Shown here piece after piece: positions 17,293 to 26,585 of a stretch of DNA of 64,000 nucleotides. Each line of letters opens with the position of its first letter. The first letter of the stretch is position 1. The stretch comes from Ligilactobacillus agilis DSM 20509 (GTDB taxonomy: Bacteria; Bacillota; Bacilli; Lactobacillales; Lactobacillaceae). The DNA is taken from assembly GCF_001436215.1 (NCBI RefSeq), contig NZ_AYYP01000060.1, positions 1,014 through 65,013 of the forward strand, in the 5' to 3' direction. The translations under genes and the position numbers were made by a program. A model generated the notes under the pieces. The model saw nothing but the letters and a program-made list of their open reading frames with translations, was not told the origin of the DNA and searched no databases.

Positions 17293-17940
17293 TTAACAAG
17301 GAGGTAGGTTAGATTTTTTTTGATTCTTAAGAGGGTGCAGTCTTTGGCGAGTTTGATGTTCTAAGATTAACTCCCGGGGGATGTTGCCATGGATAATACT
17401 TTCAAGGACATCAAAGGAATCGCAGCCTGTGACTGCTACCCCACAATCAAAGCCTTCCAAGTTATATAAAACCAAGGTAGGGTGATCTGTGACGTTCATT
17501 TTAGCAGCTAGCTGTTGGTCTTGTTGAAATTGGTGTTCCGTAAACTCTGATTGACGGTCCTCGAGAAACATATCGACATCTAGTTTACAGGCCTTAGCAG
17601 CACTAAGGGCTAAGGCTTCGTTATAGCTAGTTGGTGAATTTAAGAAGGCTTGTTGGATGTACAGTAAAAAAGCTCGGCCTTTCTTCTTGCCCTGGAACAG
17701 CGCAGCTTTACAGTCGAGCGCAGCTTGATACAATTCCTTGGCAAGCTTATTTCTTTGTTCTAAATCGCCTAGGGGAATGTGGTGAGTCTTCATAACACTA
17801 GTAACCGTTTTGAGGGTTAGGAGTGGGATGAACCTAAAGTTAATTTGTTTATCTGATCGTGCCACCAGGGTTAAAATATCTTGTTCTGCTTGGTAGCACA
17901 CTGCCCCAAGCGGGTTAATAAACAGATACATTTCTAACAC
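17293..17940 (-). CDS. spxH: DsbA-fold ClpXP adaptor SpxH (YjbH family)
   Basis: About 215 residues with a thioredoxin/DsbA-like fold. The start MYLFINPLGAVCYQAEQDI keeps only one Cys of the motif seen in Bacillus YjbH. The segment NVTDHPTLVLYN near residue 170 is the cis-Pro side of the fold. GGAGG lies 8 bases before the GTG at 17940, and the upstream TTG overlaps it. In Bacillus the protein presents Spx to ClpXP. Location in the spxA-mecA-relQ neighbourhood supports the same role, although the reduced Cys motif makes redox sensing by the same residues doubtful. Confidence 0.8.
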   Translation of the reverse strand: MLEMYLFINPLGAVCYQAEQDILTLVARSDKQINFRFIPLLTLKTVTSVMKTHHIPLGDLEQRNKLAKELYQAALDCKAALFQGKKKGRAFLLYIQQAFLNSPTSYNEALALSAAKACKLDVDMFLEDRQSEFTEHQFQQDQQLAAKMNVTDHPTLVLYNLEGFDCGVAVTGCDSFDVLESIIHGNIPRELILEHQTRQRLHPLKNQKKSNLPPC

Positions 17941-18095
17941 AATCAATACCTCCAAACTAATACCGTTAGTTTAATTCTACTTATACTTTAACAAAATAAA
18001 TGATTTTTGCAATTTTTTTGCCCTTAAAAAGCTAAGTAATCAATTATGCTAGGAATTGTGTTAAACTAGATAGGTACAGAAAGGTGGGATGTCCT

Positions 18096-18737
18096 ATGAT
18101 TGAAGATTGGCAACAATTTTTAGAACCATATGAACAGACCGTCGCTGAATTGAAATTAAAGCTACGTCAATTACGAAATCAATATCGACAACGAGGACAA
18201 CATTCACCGATTGAATTTGTAACTGGACGAGTTAAGCCCATTGCTAGTATCGTTGAAAAAATGCAACGGCGCAATATTCGCCTTGACCGCTTGGAAGAGG
18301 ATATGGAAGATATTGCTGGTGTCAGGGTGATGTGCCAATTTGTTGAAGATATTTACCTAGTAGTAGAGCTTTTGAAACAGCGTTATGATATGCAAGTGCT
18401 CGAGGAAAGAGATTATATCGCTAATCAAAAGGCAAGTGGCTACCGTTCGTACCATATTGTAATCTCCTATCCTATTCAGAGATTGGACGGACAAAGGGTT
18501 GTTAAAGCGGAAATCCAAATTAGAACTTTAGCGATGAATTTTTGGGCAACGATTGAACATTACCTAAATTACAAATATCAAGGGGCATTTCCGCCAGAGC
18601 TAGCAGAGCGCTTGCGACGTTCTGCAGAAGCTGCCTTCATGTTAGACAAGGAAATGTCTGATATTAGAGAAGAAATTAAAGAGGCCCAAGTTTTATTTCA
18701 GACGAAACAAAAACCAAAAGTAGAAGACGATAAATAA
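18096..18737 (+). CDS. relQ: Small alarmone synthetase RelQ (GTP pyrophosphokinase)
   Basis: A 213-residue protein with only the RelA/SpoT synthetase domain. It makes (p)ppGpp from ATP and GTP or GDP and has no hydrolase domain. Motifs include GRVKPIASIVEKM near residue 43, DIAGVRVMCQF near residue 75, GYRSYHI near residue 113, and EIQIRTLAMNFWATIEH near residue 135. The ATG at 18096 is spaced correctly from AAAGGTGG; the in-frame GTG at 18084 overlaps that site. It is the first gene of an apparent relQ-nadK-rluD-mgtE operon, as in other Firmicutes. Confidence 0.95.
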   Translation: MIEDWQQFLEPYEQTVAELKLKLRQLRNQYRQRGQHSPIEFVTGRVKPIASIVEKMQRRNIRLDRLEEDMEDIAGVRVMCQFVEDIYLVVELLKQRYDMQVLEERDYIANQKASGYRSYHIVISYPIQRLDGQRVVKAEIQIRTLAMNFWATIEHYLNYKYQGAFPPELAERLRRSAEAAFMLDKEMSDIREEIKEAQVLFQTKQKPKVEDDK

Positions 18738-18750
18738 TAGGGGTTGAAAA

Positions 18751-19569
18751 ATGAGAGTCGCAATTTTTGCCAATATGGGGCGGAAAACCCAAGCTGTGAA
18801 ACAAAAGTTAACTAGAAAATTTCAAGAACGGCATTTTATAATTGATGAGGTTACTCCAGAAGTAGTGGTAACTATTGGTGGAGATGGGACCTTGCTATCT
18901 GCCTTTTATCATTATCGCCAGCAATTGGAAACAATCCGGTTTGTAGGGGTCCATACGGGGCATTTAGGTTTTTATACTGATTGGCGCGATGATGAAATTG
19001 ATGACTTAGTTATCAGTTTACAGTCCGATAATCGGCAATCGGTATCTTACCCGTTATTGGACGTGTTGGTTCACTATAATAATCAAGATAGACCGCAACG
19101 TTTTTTAGCCTTAAATGAATCAACCTTAAAGCGTGCTAGTTCGACGATGGTCACCGACGTCTATATTGGGGGCGAATTATTTGAACGGTTCCGAGGAGAC
19201 GGTCTATGTATTTCTACACCGACTGGGTCGACGGGGTATAATAAATCTGTCGGGGGAGCGGTAGTTCATCCTGATATGGAAGTAATGCAAATTGCAGAAA
19301 TTAGTTCCATCAATAATAAGGTCTTTCGTACCTTAAGCTCGCCGATGATTATTGCGTCGAATGATTGGATTACTTTAAAACCAATGGCTAGTCGAGAAAA
19401 TAAGCAGGATTTATTGTTGACCGTCGATTCTAACAGCTACCATGATCATAATATCCGCCAAATAAGGTATAAGATTGCCAAGGAACGAATTAAGTTTGCG
19501 AAGTACCGCCACACTCATTTTTGGCACCGAGTCCAAGAGGCATTTATAGGTGACGAGTATGGAGATTAA
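18751..19569 (+). CDS. nadK: NAD kinase
   Basis: A 272-residue NAD kinase that phosphorylates NAD to NADP. GGDGTLL near residue 46 is the ATP-binding signature. NESTLKRAS near residue 125 and [14 protein letters not shown] near residue 152 are the other conserved blocks. It starts 13 bases after relQ and its end overlaps the rluD start by 11 bases, so the operon is tight. Confidence 0.96.
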   Translation: MRVAIFANMGRKTQAVKQKLTRKFQERHFIIDEVTPEVVVTIGGDGTLLSAFYHYRQQLETIRFVGVHTGHLGFYTDWRDDEIDDLVISLQSDNRQSVSYPLLDVLVHYNNQDRPQRFLALNESTLKRASSTMVTDVYIGGELFERFRGDGLCISTPTGSTGYNKSVGGAVVHPDMEVMQIAEISSINNKVFRTLSSPMIIASNDWITLKPMASRENKQDLLLTVDSNSYHDHNIRQIRYKIAKERIKFAKYRHTHFWHRVQEAFIGDEYGD

Positions 19570-20452
19570 GTGGACTTACCAAGAACAAGCCCCGATAAAG
19601 CTAAAGACGTTTTTAAAACAAAAAGGATTATCGCGTCGCTTGCTAGCAACCATCCGTAATGATAATGGGCAAGTGGAAGTTAATGGCAAATCCGGCCGAA
19701 TTGTGGATAAACTTTACCCGAACGATCAAGTTTGGCTACGGTTACCGGTCGAAAAAAATCGCAAGCAAAGTCTAGCTAAATCCTATGTCCCCTTAAAGAT
19801 TATCTATGAGGATCGAGATTTTTTGGTAATAGATAAACCTGCCCGGGTGGCGACTATTCCTTCGCGGTTGCATCCGGTAGATTCATTGGTCAATCGAGTT
19901 GCTGGTTATTATGACTTGCGAGGATATCAAGGGATTATTCCCCACGTGGCTACTAGGTTAGATCGGGATACATCTGGTTTGGTCTTATTTGCCAAGCACC
20001 GCTTAGCACATGCTTTATTAGACCAACAGCTACGTCAGCATGAAATTGATAAACGTTACTGGGCGCTTTTGACAGGATCAGTTACTTGGACTAAGTTAGA
20101 GGTTAACCAGCCAATTGCACGCTTGGCAACCAGTACAATGAAACGGGGAGTAGCCGCCGATGGTAAGGCGGCGTTAACGGACTTTGAAGTTATACACCGC
20201 TTAGGAAAAGCCACCTTGTGCCAGGTTAAGTTACATACTGGTAGAACACACCAGATTAGGGTGCATAGTCAGTATTTGGGGCACCCATTGGTTGGTGATG
20301 AATTGTATGGTGGGAATATAGAGCTGCCGCTTCAGCGCCAAGCCTTGCATTGTCAGCAGTTAAGTTTTTATCACCCTTTCTTGGAAAAACAGCTACGATT
20401 TGTTAGCGAATTGCCGGCAGATATGCAAGGTTATATTGAAAAAAACAGATAA
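19559..20452 (+). CDS. RluA/RluD-family pseudouridine synthase
   Basis: About 297 residues. An N-terminal S4-like RNA-binding segment ([14 protein letters not shown]) is followed by the RluA catalytic domain. [14 protein letters not shown] near residue 140 contains the catalytic Asp, and [11 protein letters not shown] near residue 225 is the second family block. AGGTGA inside nadK directs the ATG at 19559. The target uridine, in rRNA or tRNA, cannot be told from sequence. Confidence 0.93.
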   Translation: MEIKWTYQEQAPIKLKTFLKQKGLSRRLLATIRNDNGQVEVNGKSGRIVDKLYPNDQVWLRLPVEKNRKQSLAKSYVPLKIIYEDRDFLVIDKPARVATIPSRLHPVDSLVNRVAGYYDLRGYQGIIPHVATRLDRDTSGLVLFAKHRLAHALLDQQLRQHEIDKRYWALLTGSVTWTKLEVNQPIARLATSTMKRGVAADGKAALTDFEVIHRLGKATLCQVKLHTGRTHQIRVHSQYLGHPLVGDELYGGNIELPLQRQALHCQQLSFYHPFLEKQLRFVSELPADMQGYIEKNR

Positions 20453-20467
20453 AAGAGGGATAACATC

Positions 20468-21832
20468 ATGGTTGAAACAAATATGACAACACATGATAGA
20501 GAAACAGAGATTAAGGCACTATTAACCAAGCAAAAAGCGACAGCCTTTCGGGAGGCTTATTTAGATTTACACGTTTATGAGCAAGCACAAATTTTTGTAG
20601 ACCTAGATAAGACTCAACGTGCGAGGCTGTATCGCTATTTAACCCCTGAAGAAGTTGGGGACATGTTTAATGCGATTGAAGAAGAGCCCCAAGATGTGGT
20701 TGGTTATTTCAAAGAGATGCCCTTGAAGTATGCAGGGGAAGTTATTTATGAAATGTATACGGATAACGCCGTAGATATTTTAGCTTATGCGGACCCACAG
20801 GATTTAAATGAATACCTACATCATGTGCCTCAAGAAGCTGCTAATGAGATTCGCGAGATGTTACATTATGAAGATAAGACGGCTGGGGCCATTATGTCTA
20901 CTGAATACGTAGCTATCACCGCCAACCAAACGGTCCGTTCGGCTTTGCAGGTTGTAAAAAAAGAAGCTTTAGATGCTGAAACCATCTACTATATTTATGT
21001 GATTGAAGACGAAAATAAACTCCAAGGGGTCTTGACCTTACGTGATTTGTTGACTAATGATGACGACGTTTTAATCAGTGACCTCATGAATACTCCCGTT
21101 ATGTCCGTTAGGGTTAATGAAGACCAAGCTGAAGTTGCCCAAACTATTCGGGATTATAATTTCTTAGCCTTGCCCGTAACCGATTTTGACGACACCTTGA
21201 TTGGGATTATTAACGTCGATGATATCATTGATGTCATTGATGAGGAATCGGCAGAAGATTACTCTGGCTTTGCGGGAGTCGATGTTGAAAATACACCGGC
21301 TAATCCCTTTAGGGCGGCTTGGAGTAGGTTGCCTTGGTCTTTGGGGCTTTTGATTTTAGGCTTGGCTACGGCTGTCGTGATTGAACATTATCAAGCTCTG
21401 ATTCAAGATGACAGTACCTTGATTATTTTCATCGCCATGATTATGGGGGCAGCTGGTAATGCTGGGACCCAGAGTTTAGCTGTGGCCGCTAGAAGGTTAA
21501 CCAATAAGGAAGACGAGTCAGAAAGCTTTGGAAAGCTAATTTTGGCCGAGGTTTGGGCAGGACTCCTAGTGGGGCTAGCTTCCGGTTTAGTTTTTGCTCT
21601 AATTGCTGGTTGGTGGCAACATAACTACCTTTTAGGCTTAGTGCTAGGCCTAGCCTTGATGTTGTCGATTGCTACTGCTAATTTGTTGGGCTGTCTAGTT
21701 CCGTGGGGCTTGGATCGGATTGGGATTGATTCTTCCGTGGTTCCTGGGGCTTTGATTGCCACCGTCAGTGACGTTTCGTCCGTGATATTATACTTTGGCT
21801 TAGTCCAGGTATTTTTGAAATGGATGGTTTAA
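20468..21832 (+). CDS. mgtE: Magnesium transporter MgtE
   Basis: A 454-residue divalent-cation channel/transporter of the MgtE family. The N-terminal superhelical domain (about residues 20-140) contains PEEVGDMFNAIEEE. Two CBS domains span about residues 140-265 (TAGAIMSTEYVAI opens the first). The pore of five helices covers residues 290-450 and includes GNAGTQSLAV near residue 331. The acidic N domain and CBS pair sense cytosolic Mg2+ in characterised homologues. It is the last gene of the relQ operon, with a strong terminator behind. Confidence 0.95.
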   Translation: MVETNMTTHDRETEIKALLTKQKATAFREAYLDLHVYEQAQIFVDLDKTQRARLYRYLTPEEVGDMFNAIEEEPQDVVGYFKEMPLKYAGEVIYEMYTDNAVDILAYADPQDLNEYLHHVPQEAANEIREMLHYEDKTAGAIMSTEYVAITANQTVRSALQVVKKEALDAETIYYIYVIEDENKLQGVLTLRDLLTNDDDVLISDLMNTPVMSVRVNEDQAEVAQTIRDYNFLALPVTDFDDTLIGIINVDDIIDVIDEESAEDYSGFAGVDVENTPANPFRAAWSRLPWSLGLLILGLATAVVIEHYQALIQDDSTLIIFIAMIMGAAGNAGTQSLAVAARRLTNKEDESESFGKLILAEVWAGLLVGLASGLVFALIAGWWQHNYLLGLVLGLALMLSIATANLLGCLVPWGLDRIGIDSSVVPGALIATVSDVSSVILYFGLVQVFLKWMV

Positions 21833-21848
21833 ACTAAAAATAGGCAAA

Positions 21849-21896
21849 AATAATGCCCGCAAACTTACGAGTAAATGTGAGTTTGCGGGCGTTATT
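21849..21896. terminator. Bidirectional terminator between mgtE and the SDR gene
   Basis: The long stem AATAATGCCCGCAAACT with its complement AGTTTGCGGGCGTTATT lies between convergent genes. Confidence 0.93.
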
Positions 21897-21900
21897 GTGG

Positions 21901-22665
21901 TTATTTCACTAACCAACCACCATCGATTGGAAGTACGCTGCCGTGAATATAGTCGGCAGACTGGCTAGCTAAAAAGAGGCTAAGGTTGGCGACTTCTTCA
22001 GGGTTAGCCCAACGCTTGGCAGGGGTTGAGGCGGCAACTTCTTTAGCCATAGCCCCATCACCTGCGAAGTCAGCGGCATTCATCGGGGTGTTAATTGCTC
22101 CGGGAGCGATGCAGTTTGCGCGAATCCCGACTGAAGCATAGTCATAGGTTAATTGTTTAGTGTAGCCAATAATCCCGTGTTTAACGGTGGTATAAGCTGC
22201 CCCACCACCGCCAGCTACTAAACCAGCAATTGAAGCCATATTAATAATTACCCCGTGTTTTTGGCTTAACATTTGGGGTAAGACTAGGTTAGTTAAGATG
22301 AAGACAGACCGGAGGTTGGTTGCAATCACTTCATCAAAAAAAGCTAGCGGGGTTTCTAAGCTAGGGCAGTAGCCATCTAAAATTCCGGCGGTATTTAACA
22401 AGATATCAATCCGTGAGCACTTAGCTTGGGCTAACTTAACGAACTTTTCTAGCTGGTCTTCTTCTTTGACGTCAACTTGACTAAAAGAAAAATTATTGCC
22501 AAAAGTTGCCGTTAACTCAGTAATCTTGGCAGTGGTCTGTTTATCCAGCCCGAAAACTTGGCAGCCGTTAGTAAGAAAGGCTTTGGCCTGGGCATAACCG
22601 ATGCCAGAGGCCACTCCAGTAATGATTACCACCTTTTTAGTCAGGTCGGGATAAGAGTTAATCAT
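21901..22665 (-). CDS. SDR family oxidoreductase (FabG-like)
   Basis: A 254-residue classical short-chain dehydrogenase. GVASGIGYAQA near residue 17 is the glycine-rich NAD(P) motif, NTAG near residue 90 replaces the usual NNAG, and Ser plus YTTVK (about residues 144-162) form the active site. The C-terminal DGGWLVK is typical of 3-oxoacyl-ACP-reductase-like members. The substrate is unknown. Its start overlaps the end of the DUF2829 gene by 8 bases, which makes it the third gene of a queT-DUF2829-SDR operon. Confidence 0.9.
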   Translation of the reverse strand: MINSYPDLTKKVVIITGVASGIGYAQAKAFLTNGCQVFGLDKQTTAKITELTATFGNNFSFSQVDVKEEDQLEKFVKLAQAKCSRIDILLNTAGILDGYCPSLETPLAFFDEVIATNLRSVFILTNLVLPQMLSQKHGVIINMASIAGLVAGGGGAAYTTVKHGIIGYTKQLTYDYASVGIRANCIAPGAINTPMNAADFAGDGAMAKEVAASTPAKRWANPEEVANLSLFLASQSADYIHGSVLPIDGGWLVK

Positions 22666-22888
22666 TGACTAGCTCCCAATCATCAGCCAAGACGTCACAC
22701 GAAGTAGGCATGTACTGGGAGAGACTAGGTTCTTCCTTAGTCTTAATCATAAGATAAGGATTAACTGCTTGGCCTTGATAAGTATCAGCGCTAACTACAA
22801 AAATATATTCTTCAAAGCCGGACCAGCCTTTGGTCCTAACGGCTTTTTTACCCGCCTTTAGTTGGGGTAAAACTTCTTCAAATGTCAT
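22658..22888 (-). CDS. DUF2829 domain protein (Tad2-like)
   Basis: A 76-residue protein consisting of one DUF2829 domain. It has the family pattern FEEVLPQLKAGKKAVR with a Trp after it, then PYLMIKT, and a C-terminal SCDVLADDWELV. DUF2829 is the family of phage Tad2, which sequesters the Thoeris signal molecule. Chromosomal copies are common and mostly unstudied. GGAGG precedes the ATG at 22888. It lies between queT and an SDR under a preQ1 riboswitch, so a role in binding a nucleoside-like ligand is possible but unproven. Confidence 0.85.
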   Translation of the reverse strand: MTFEEVLPQLKAGKKAVRTKGWSGFEEYIFVVSADTYQGQAVNPYLMIKTKEEPSLSQYMPTSCDVLADDWELVND

Positions 22889-22900
22889 AAAAGCCTCCGT

Positions 22901-23383
22901 TTACTTACTTAAATCAATTCTAGTATTTAAAATCCAAACGATAACTGCTCCTAGTAAACAAGCTCCAAATTCACCTAAAGCAACGGTGAGATAAGTAAAC
23001 CAGAAGGGAGCATCGGTTAACAGGTAAAGTTCTAAAGCCACACTCCAACTCATGAGGGTAGAGATGATGACGGTAATAGCTAATTTAGCAGGAACTGACT
23101 TGACTTTTTTAGCTAAGAAGTAGCTAAGCCCAGTCATAACTAATGTTCCAAGTGAACCGAAGATAACGTCATAAACGCCCAATGGTGAGTTGAGGTTGGC
23201 GATGATACAGCCGATGGTTAAGGCCCAAACATAACGCTTGTTGAAGGGGGCAAGGTTATTTAGAAATTCGGAAATTCTAAATTGTACAGCCCCGTAGCTT
23301 AAAGGGTTAACCAAGGTGAGGGCTACGTAAATAGCCGCCACTACACCGGCTTTTACTAAATCAGATAATGTAAGTTTTTTCAT
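22901..23383 (-). CDS. queT: QueT family queuosine-precursor transporter
   Basis: A 160-residue membrane protein with about five helices, the substrate-binding S component of an ECF-type importer for preQ1 or related 7-deazaguanines. The segment GAVQFRISEFLNNLAPFNKRYVWALTIGC near residues 30-58 is the QueT signature (only part is quoted in the family models: RISE and LNxLAPFN). A preQ1-I riboswitch overlaps its ribosome binding site, which strongly supports the substrate. It is the first gene of a three-gene operon. The ECF energising genes are not in this window. Confidence 0.93.
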   Translation of the reverse strand: MKKLTLSDLVKAGVVAAIYVALTLVNPLSYGAVQFRISEFLNNLAPFNKRYVWALTIGCIIANLNSPLGVYDVIFGSLGTLVMTGLSYFLAKKVKSVPAKLAITVIISTLMSWSVALELYLLTDAPFWFTYLTVALGEFGACLLGAVIVWILNTRIDLSK

Positions 23384-23390
23384 GAAAAAC

Positions 23391-23430
23391 GCTCCTTAGT
23401 TTTTTTTAGTGGGATAATTGCGAACCACTG
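23391..23430 (-). promoter_or_regulatory. PreQ1-I riboswitch of queT
   Basis: Read on the minus strand, the P1 stem AGTGG/CCACT encloses a loop beginning TTCGCAATTAT and is followed by an A-rich tail ending AACTAAGGAG. This is the preQ1 class I layout, in which the tail pairs with the loop in a pseudoknot. The tail includes the Shine-Dalgarno sequence of queT, so binding of preQ1 should block translation. Confidence 0.9.
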
Positions 23431-23486
23431 TGTTAGTAAATAACGGCTATTATCATAGCAAATAAATATTCTCTAAGCAAGTAGAA

Positions 23487-23520
23487 AAAAGCCCTAACTT
23501 TTGAAGCTAGGACTTTTTGG
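23487..23520 (-). terminator. Terminator after the lactonase gene
   Basis: On the minus strand AAAGTCCTAGC and a complementary arm with GTTAGGGC form an imperfect stem followed by a T tract, just beyond the lactonase stop. Confidence 0.7.
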
Positions 23521-23529
23521 AAGTTACTT

Positions 23530-24543
23530 TTATTCGAAGCAAACACAGACGCCTTCTGGTAAAGCGATATCTGCTTGAAGTAAGGTTAGTTGCCCAGTGG
23601 TAGTATCACGTTCGTATAGGCTAGCATTATCGGTGTTTTGGTTAGCGACTACGACAAAGTGTTCACTAGGGTCGAGGGCAAAATCCCGCGGAAATTCACC
23701 GGCAGTTGAAATTAACTGACTTAGGGTTAGGCTGTGGTCTGCTTGAACTGTGAAAACTGCCAGGGAGTTGTGACCCCGGTTAGAAACGTAAACAAACTTA
23801 CCGTCTTGTGAGCACCGGATAGCGGCAGCGCCGTTATGTTCTGTCCAGTCCGCGGGGATGGTCTTAAGTGCACCTAGATAGTCAAAGTGGCCATCATCAT
23901 GGTAACGAAGAGTAGCTACCTGGCTGCTAAGTTCACCAACTAAGTAGGCATATTGTTTATTAGGGGCGAAGACTAGGTGGCGTGGTCCAAAGCCGGCAGG
24001 GACTTTAAGGGCAGCCACTTCCGTTAATTTTCCAGTAGAATCAACGTCGAAGGTATAAACAGTGTCTGCCCCTAGATCAATGGCAACTAAGCGTTTATCA
24101 GGAGTTAAATCACTGTAATGCATGTGGGCGGCAGTCTGTTCGGGTAAGGGACCACTGCCGGTTTTGACAACCCTGTCCGCTAAGGTTAGCGTTTGGTCGG
24201 CAGCTAGTTGGTAACTAAGAATTTCCCCCTTATGGTAGTTGGCGCTGTACACTAATTGGCGGTCTTCGTCTAGGGAAACGTAACATGGGTTAGGGCCGTC
24301 AAATAAGACTTCATTATACAAGGCTTGGTTAGTAGCATTGTAGCTAGAGATTCCACCCAAAGTTTCCTGGCTTGAAATGGTAAGTAAGGTCTTTTGGGGA
24401 CTTAAGGTGAGGTAGGTAGGGTTTTGAACCTCTAAAAAAAGTTCGGGTTTGGATAGTGTCTTGGTTTCAGTATCTAGGAAAGCCCGGTAGATACCGTGAC
24501 TACTTTTTTTGGTATAAGTTCCGAATAAAACAGGTTCTTGCAT
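23530..24543 (-). CDS. Lactonase family beta-propeller protein (6-phosphogluconolactonase-like)
   Basis: A protein of about 337 residues made of repeated beta-propeller blades (for example GPRHLVFAPNKQYAYLVGE and CSQDGKFVYVSNRGHNSLAVF). The fold is that of the YkgB/Pgl-type lactonases that hydrolyse 6-phosphogluconolactone. The ATG at 24543 follows AAAGGTGTG. The open frame extends 28 codons upstream, but that part is promoter-like and hydrophobic without a ribosome binding site. It has its own terminator. Activity on another sugar lactone cannot be excluded. Confidence 0.85.
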   Translation of the reverse strand: MQEPVLFGTYTKKSSHGIYRAFLDTETKTLSKPELFLEVQNPTYLTLSPQKTLLTISSQETLGGISSYNATNQALYNEVLFDGPNPCYVSLDEDRQLVYSANYHKGEILSYQLAADQTLTLADRVVKTGSGPLPEQTAAHMHYSDLTPDKRLVAIDLGADTVYTFDVDSTGKLTEVAALKVPAGFGPRHLVFAPNKQYAYLVGELSSQVATLRYHDDGHFDYLGALKTIPADWTEHNGAAAIRCSQDGKFVYVSNRGHNSLAVFTVQADHSLTLSQLISTAGEFPRDFALDPSEHFVVVANQNTDNASLYERDTTTGQLTLLQADIALPEGVCVCFE

Positions 24544-24697
24544 AGAAATAACACACCTTTCGAATTGAATTGTCAACACTAATAGTATAGCATAAATGAC
24601 AGCGGTTTTTAATATTTGTTGGTACAAGTCTTAAAGGTGTAAGGAAGATGAATTTTATTGTAAAATAGAAGGGAAATAAAAAGTTGAGGTGGATAAG

Positions 24698-25048
24698 ATG
24701 ATTAAGAGTAAGATAACCTACATTGGTCCTAAAGCCGTCGATGAAAAAGATCAGATGTTGATTTTATTTGACGCCAGCGCTAGTAAGGAATTACGGGCGG
24801 TCTCGGTCATTCAAGAATTTGAGGGCCCAAAGGACTACGATTTGGCGGTAGGTAAGCAAGTGGTAATCGGTTCTAAAGCCTATAAGATTACTTATTTAGG
24901 TGATATGGTAGCAAGTAATCTATTGGAAATTGGCCATACGGTCTTACAATTCAAGGCTGTTCCTGACAGTCCCCAACATAACGCGGTTTACCTAGAACCC
25001 CAAGAATTACCTGATTTGGAATTGGGAATGGAAATTACTTTTGGCTAA
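24698..25048 (+). CDS. PTS glucitol/sorbitol-type IIA component (orphan)
   Basis: A 116-residue protein of the GutA (PTS IIA-Gut) family. The pattern DQMLILFDASASKELR near residues 18-33 and LLEIGHTVLQF near residue 75, which contains the phosphorylated His, match the family. GTTGAGGTGG precedes the ATG at 24698. No gutB, gutE or sorbitol dehydrogenase lies nearby, so the partner enzyme II is elsewhere or the protein has a regulatory role. It is monocistronic, with a strong terminator behind. Confidence 0.88.
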   Translation: MIKSKITYIGPKAVDEKDQMLILFDASASKELRAVSVIQEFEGPKDYDLAVGKQVVIGSKAYKITYLGDMVASNLLEIGHTVLQFKAVPDSPQHNAVYLEPQELPDLELGMEITFG

Positions 25049-25056
25049 GAGCAAGA

Positions 25057-25092
25057 AAAAAGCTTGAAATCATTGATTTCAAGCTTTTTTAA
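25057..25092. terminator. Bidirectional terminator
   Basis: The perfect stem AAAAAAGCTTGAAATCA with its complement lies between the convergent IIA and symporter genes. Confidence 0.94.
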
Positions 25093-25101
25093 TACCAATG
25101 G

Positions 25102-26373
25102 TTATTTTTTAAAACTAGCGACGTAGCGGTCATGAGTTTCTTGGTTAAATTCATTTTCTGATTTACCGATTACCAAGGTAGCAGTCATATTACCGATAAC
25201 GTTAACGACAGTCCGGCCCATGTCTACAAGTCGGTCAATTCCAGCAATTAAGGCGATTCCTGAAGTAGGGATACCGACTGTTCCGACCGTAGCTAAAAGG
25301 ACGACAAAAGATGCCCCTGGTGTTCCGGCCATCCCCTTAGAAGTCAACATTAGCACAAATAACAAGGTTAATTGTTGACTTAAGCTAAGGTTGATATGAT
25401 AGGCTTGGGCAACGAAAATCACGGCTAACCCTTGGTAGATTGCCGAACCATCTAGGTTAAAGGTGTAACCAGTCGGGATAACGAAGGCCCCGATTGACTG
25501 ATCGACTCCAAGTTTAACTGACTTATCCATTAGTCTAGGTAAAGTAACCTCAGAACTAGCAGTGGTAAAGGCCAGGATTAATTCGTCTTTAACCACTAAT
25601 AATTGCTCGGTAATTTTAAAGCCAAACAAGCGGGAAGTAATTCCTAAAATAACTAAAATGAAGAAAATCATGGTTGCATAGGCCATTAAGATGAAGAGGC
25701 TTAGTGGCTTAAGGGAAGCTAAGCCTAATTTCGCTACAGTTGCCCCAATCAAGCCGGCTACCCCAAAAGGAGCAACGTGCATAACCCAACCAGTAATTTT
25801 AAACATTGTTGCTGAAACTGCGTTTAGAAAATCAATGACGACCTGACCTTTTTCGCCAATGGAAGCAAGGCCTAATCCAAAAATTGATGAGAAGAAAACT
25901 ACGGGAAGCATGTCGTTATTGCCCAGGGAAGCAAAAATATTAGTGGGAATAATTGACATCAAGACGGACCCAAGGTTAGCGTGGGTGGTCTTAGCAGTTT
26001 TTAAATAGGTTGAAATATCTGTTTTAGTTAGTTGATTTAAATCGACCATAGACCCCAAGTGAGCTAAGTTAGAAATTACCATCCCAATAATAAAAGCAAT
26101 GGTTGAGAGGATTTCAAAATAAATTAGGGTTTTAACCCCAATTCGTCCTAGTTTGCGTAAGTCACCCATGTTAGCAATTCCAACAATTAAGCTAGACATC
26201 ACGATGGGGAGCACCACCATCGAAATTAGGTTGATAAATGCATCACCTAAATTAGTGGCGAAGGTAATAAATTTAATGTTTTCATAAAAGCAGGCGCCTA
26301 AAATAATCCCAATAACAAGCCCTAATAGGATTTGCCATCCTAATGAAAGACGCCAAGATTTAATGCGTTTCAT
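25102..26373 (-). CDS. Dicarboxylate/amino acid:cation symporter (DAACS family)
   Basis: A 423-residue membrane protein of the GltP/DctA family, which takes up glutamate, aspartate or C4-dicarboxylates with H+ or Na+. Conserved parts include TTASSEVTLPRLMD near residue 271 (the serine-rich hairpin), YTFNLDGSAIYQGLAVIF near residue 303, and SKGMAGTPGASFVVLLAT near residue 345. GGAGGGA upstream selects the ATG at 26373. The substrate is not decided by these motifs. It is monocistronic. Confidence 0.92.
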   Translation of the reverse strand: MKRIKSWRLSLGWQILLGLVIGIILGACFYENIKFITFATNLGDAFINLISMVVLPIVMSSLIVGIANMGDLRKLGRIGVKTLIYFEILSTIAFIIGMVISNLAHLGSMVDLNQLTKTDISTYLKTAKTTHANLGSVLMSIIPTNIFASLGNNDMLPVVFFSSIFGLGLASIGEKGQVVIDFLNAVSATMFKITGWVMHVAPFGVAGLIGATVAKLGLASLKPLSLFILMAYATMIFFILVILGITSRLFGFKITEQLLVVKDELILAFTTASSEVTLPRLMDKSVKLGVDQSIGAFVIPTGYTFNLDGSAIYQGLAVIFVAQAYHINLSLSQQLTLLFVLMLTSKGMAGTPGASFVVLLATVGTVGIPTSGIALIAGIDRLVDMGRTVVNVIGNMTATLVIGKSENEFNQETHDRYVASFKK

Positions 26374-26540
26374 TCTCTTTCCCTCCAATTAATAAATACC
26401 AACTTATAATTTACCACAAAATAAAGCACATTTCACTAAATGTTGCTTTTTTAAAGGTTAATAGTTAAATTTTAGAAAAAAAGTTAGGGTTTAAGGCGTA
26501 TTTAAGAAGGATGGAAGTTTGAAGTTCGCTAATAATAACA

Positions 26541-26574
26541 AGCCCCCATTCAGCTATGATAGCAAATGGGGGCT
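26541..26574 (-). terminator. Hairpin after guaC
   Basis: The stem AGCCCCCATT/AATGGGGGCT has a 14-base loop, immediately downstream of the guaC stop. The T tract is weak. Confidence 0.7.
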
Positions 26575-26585
26575 GAGATTAGTTT

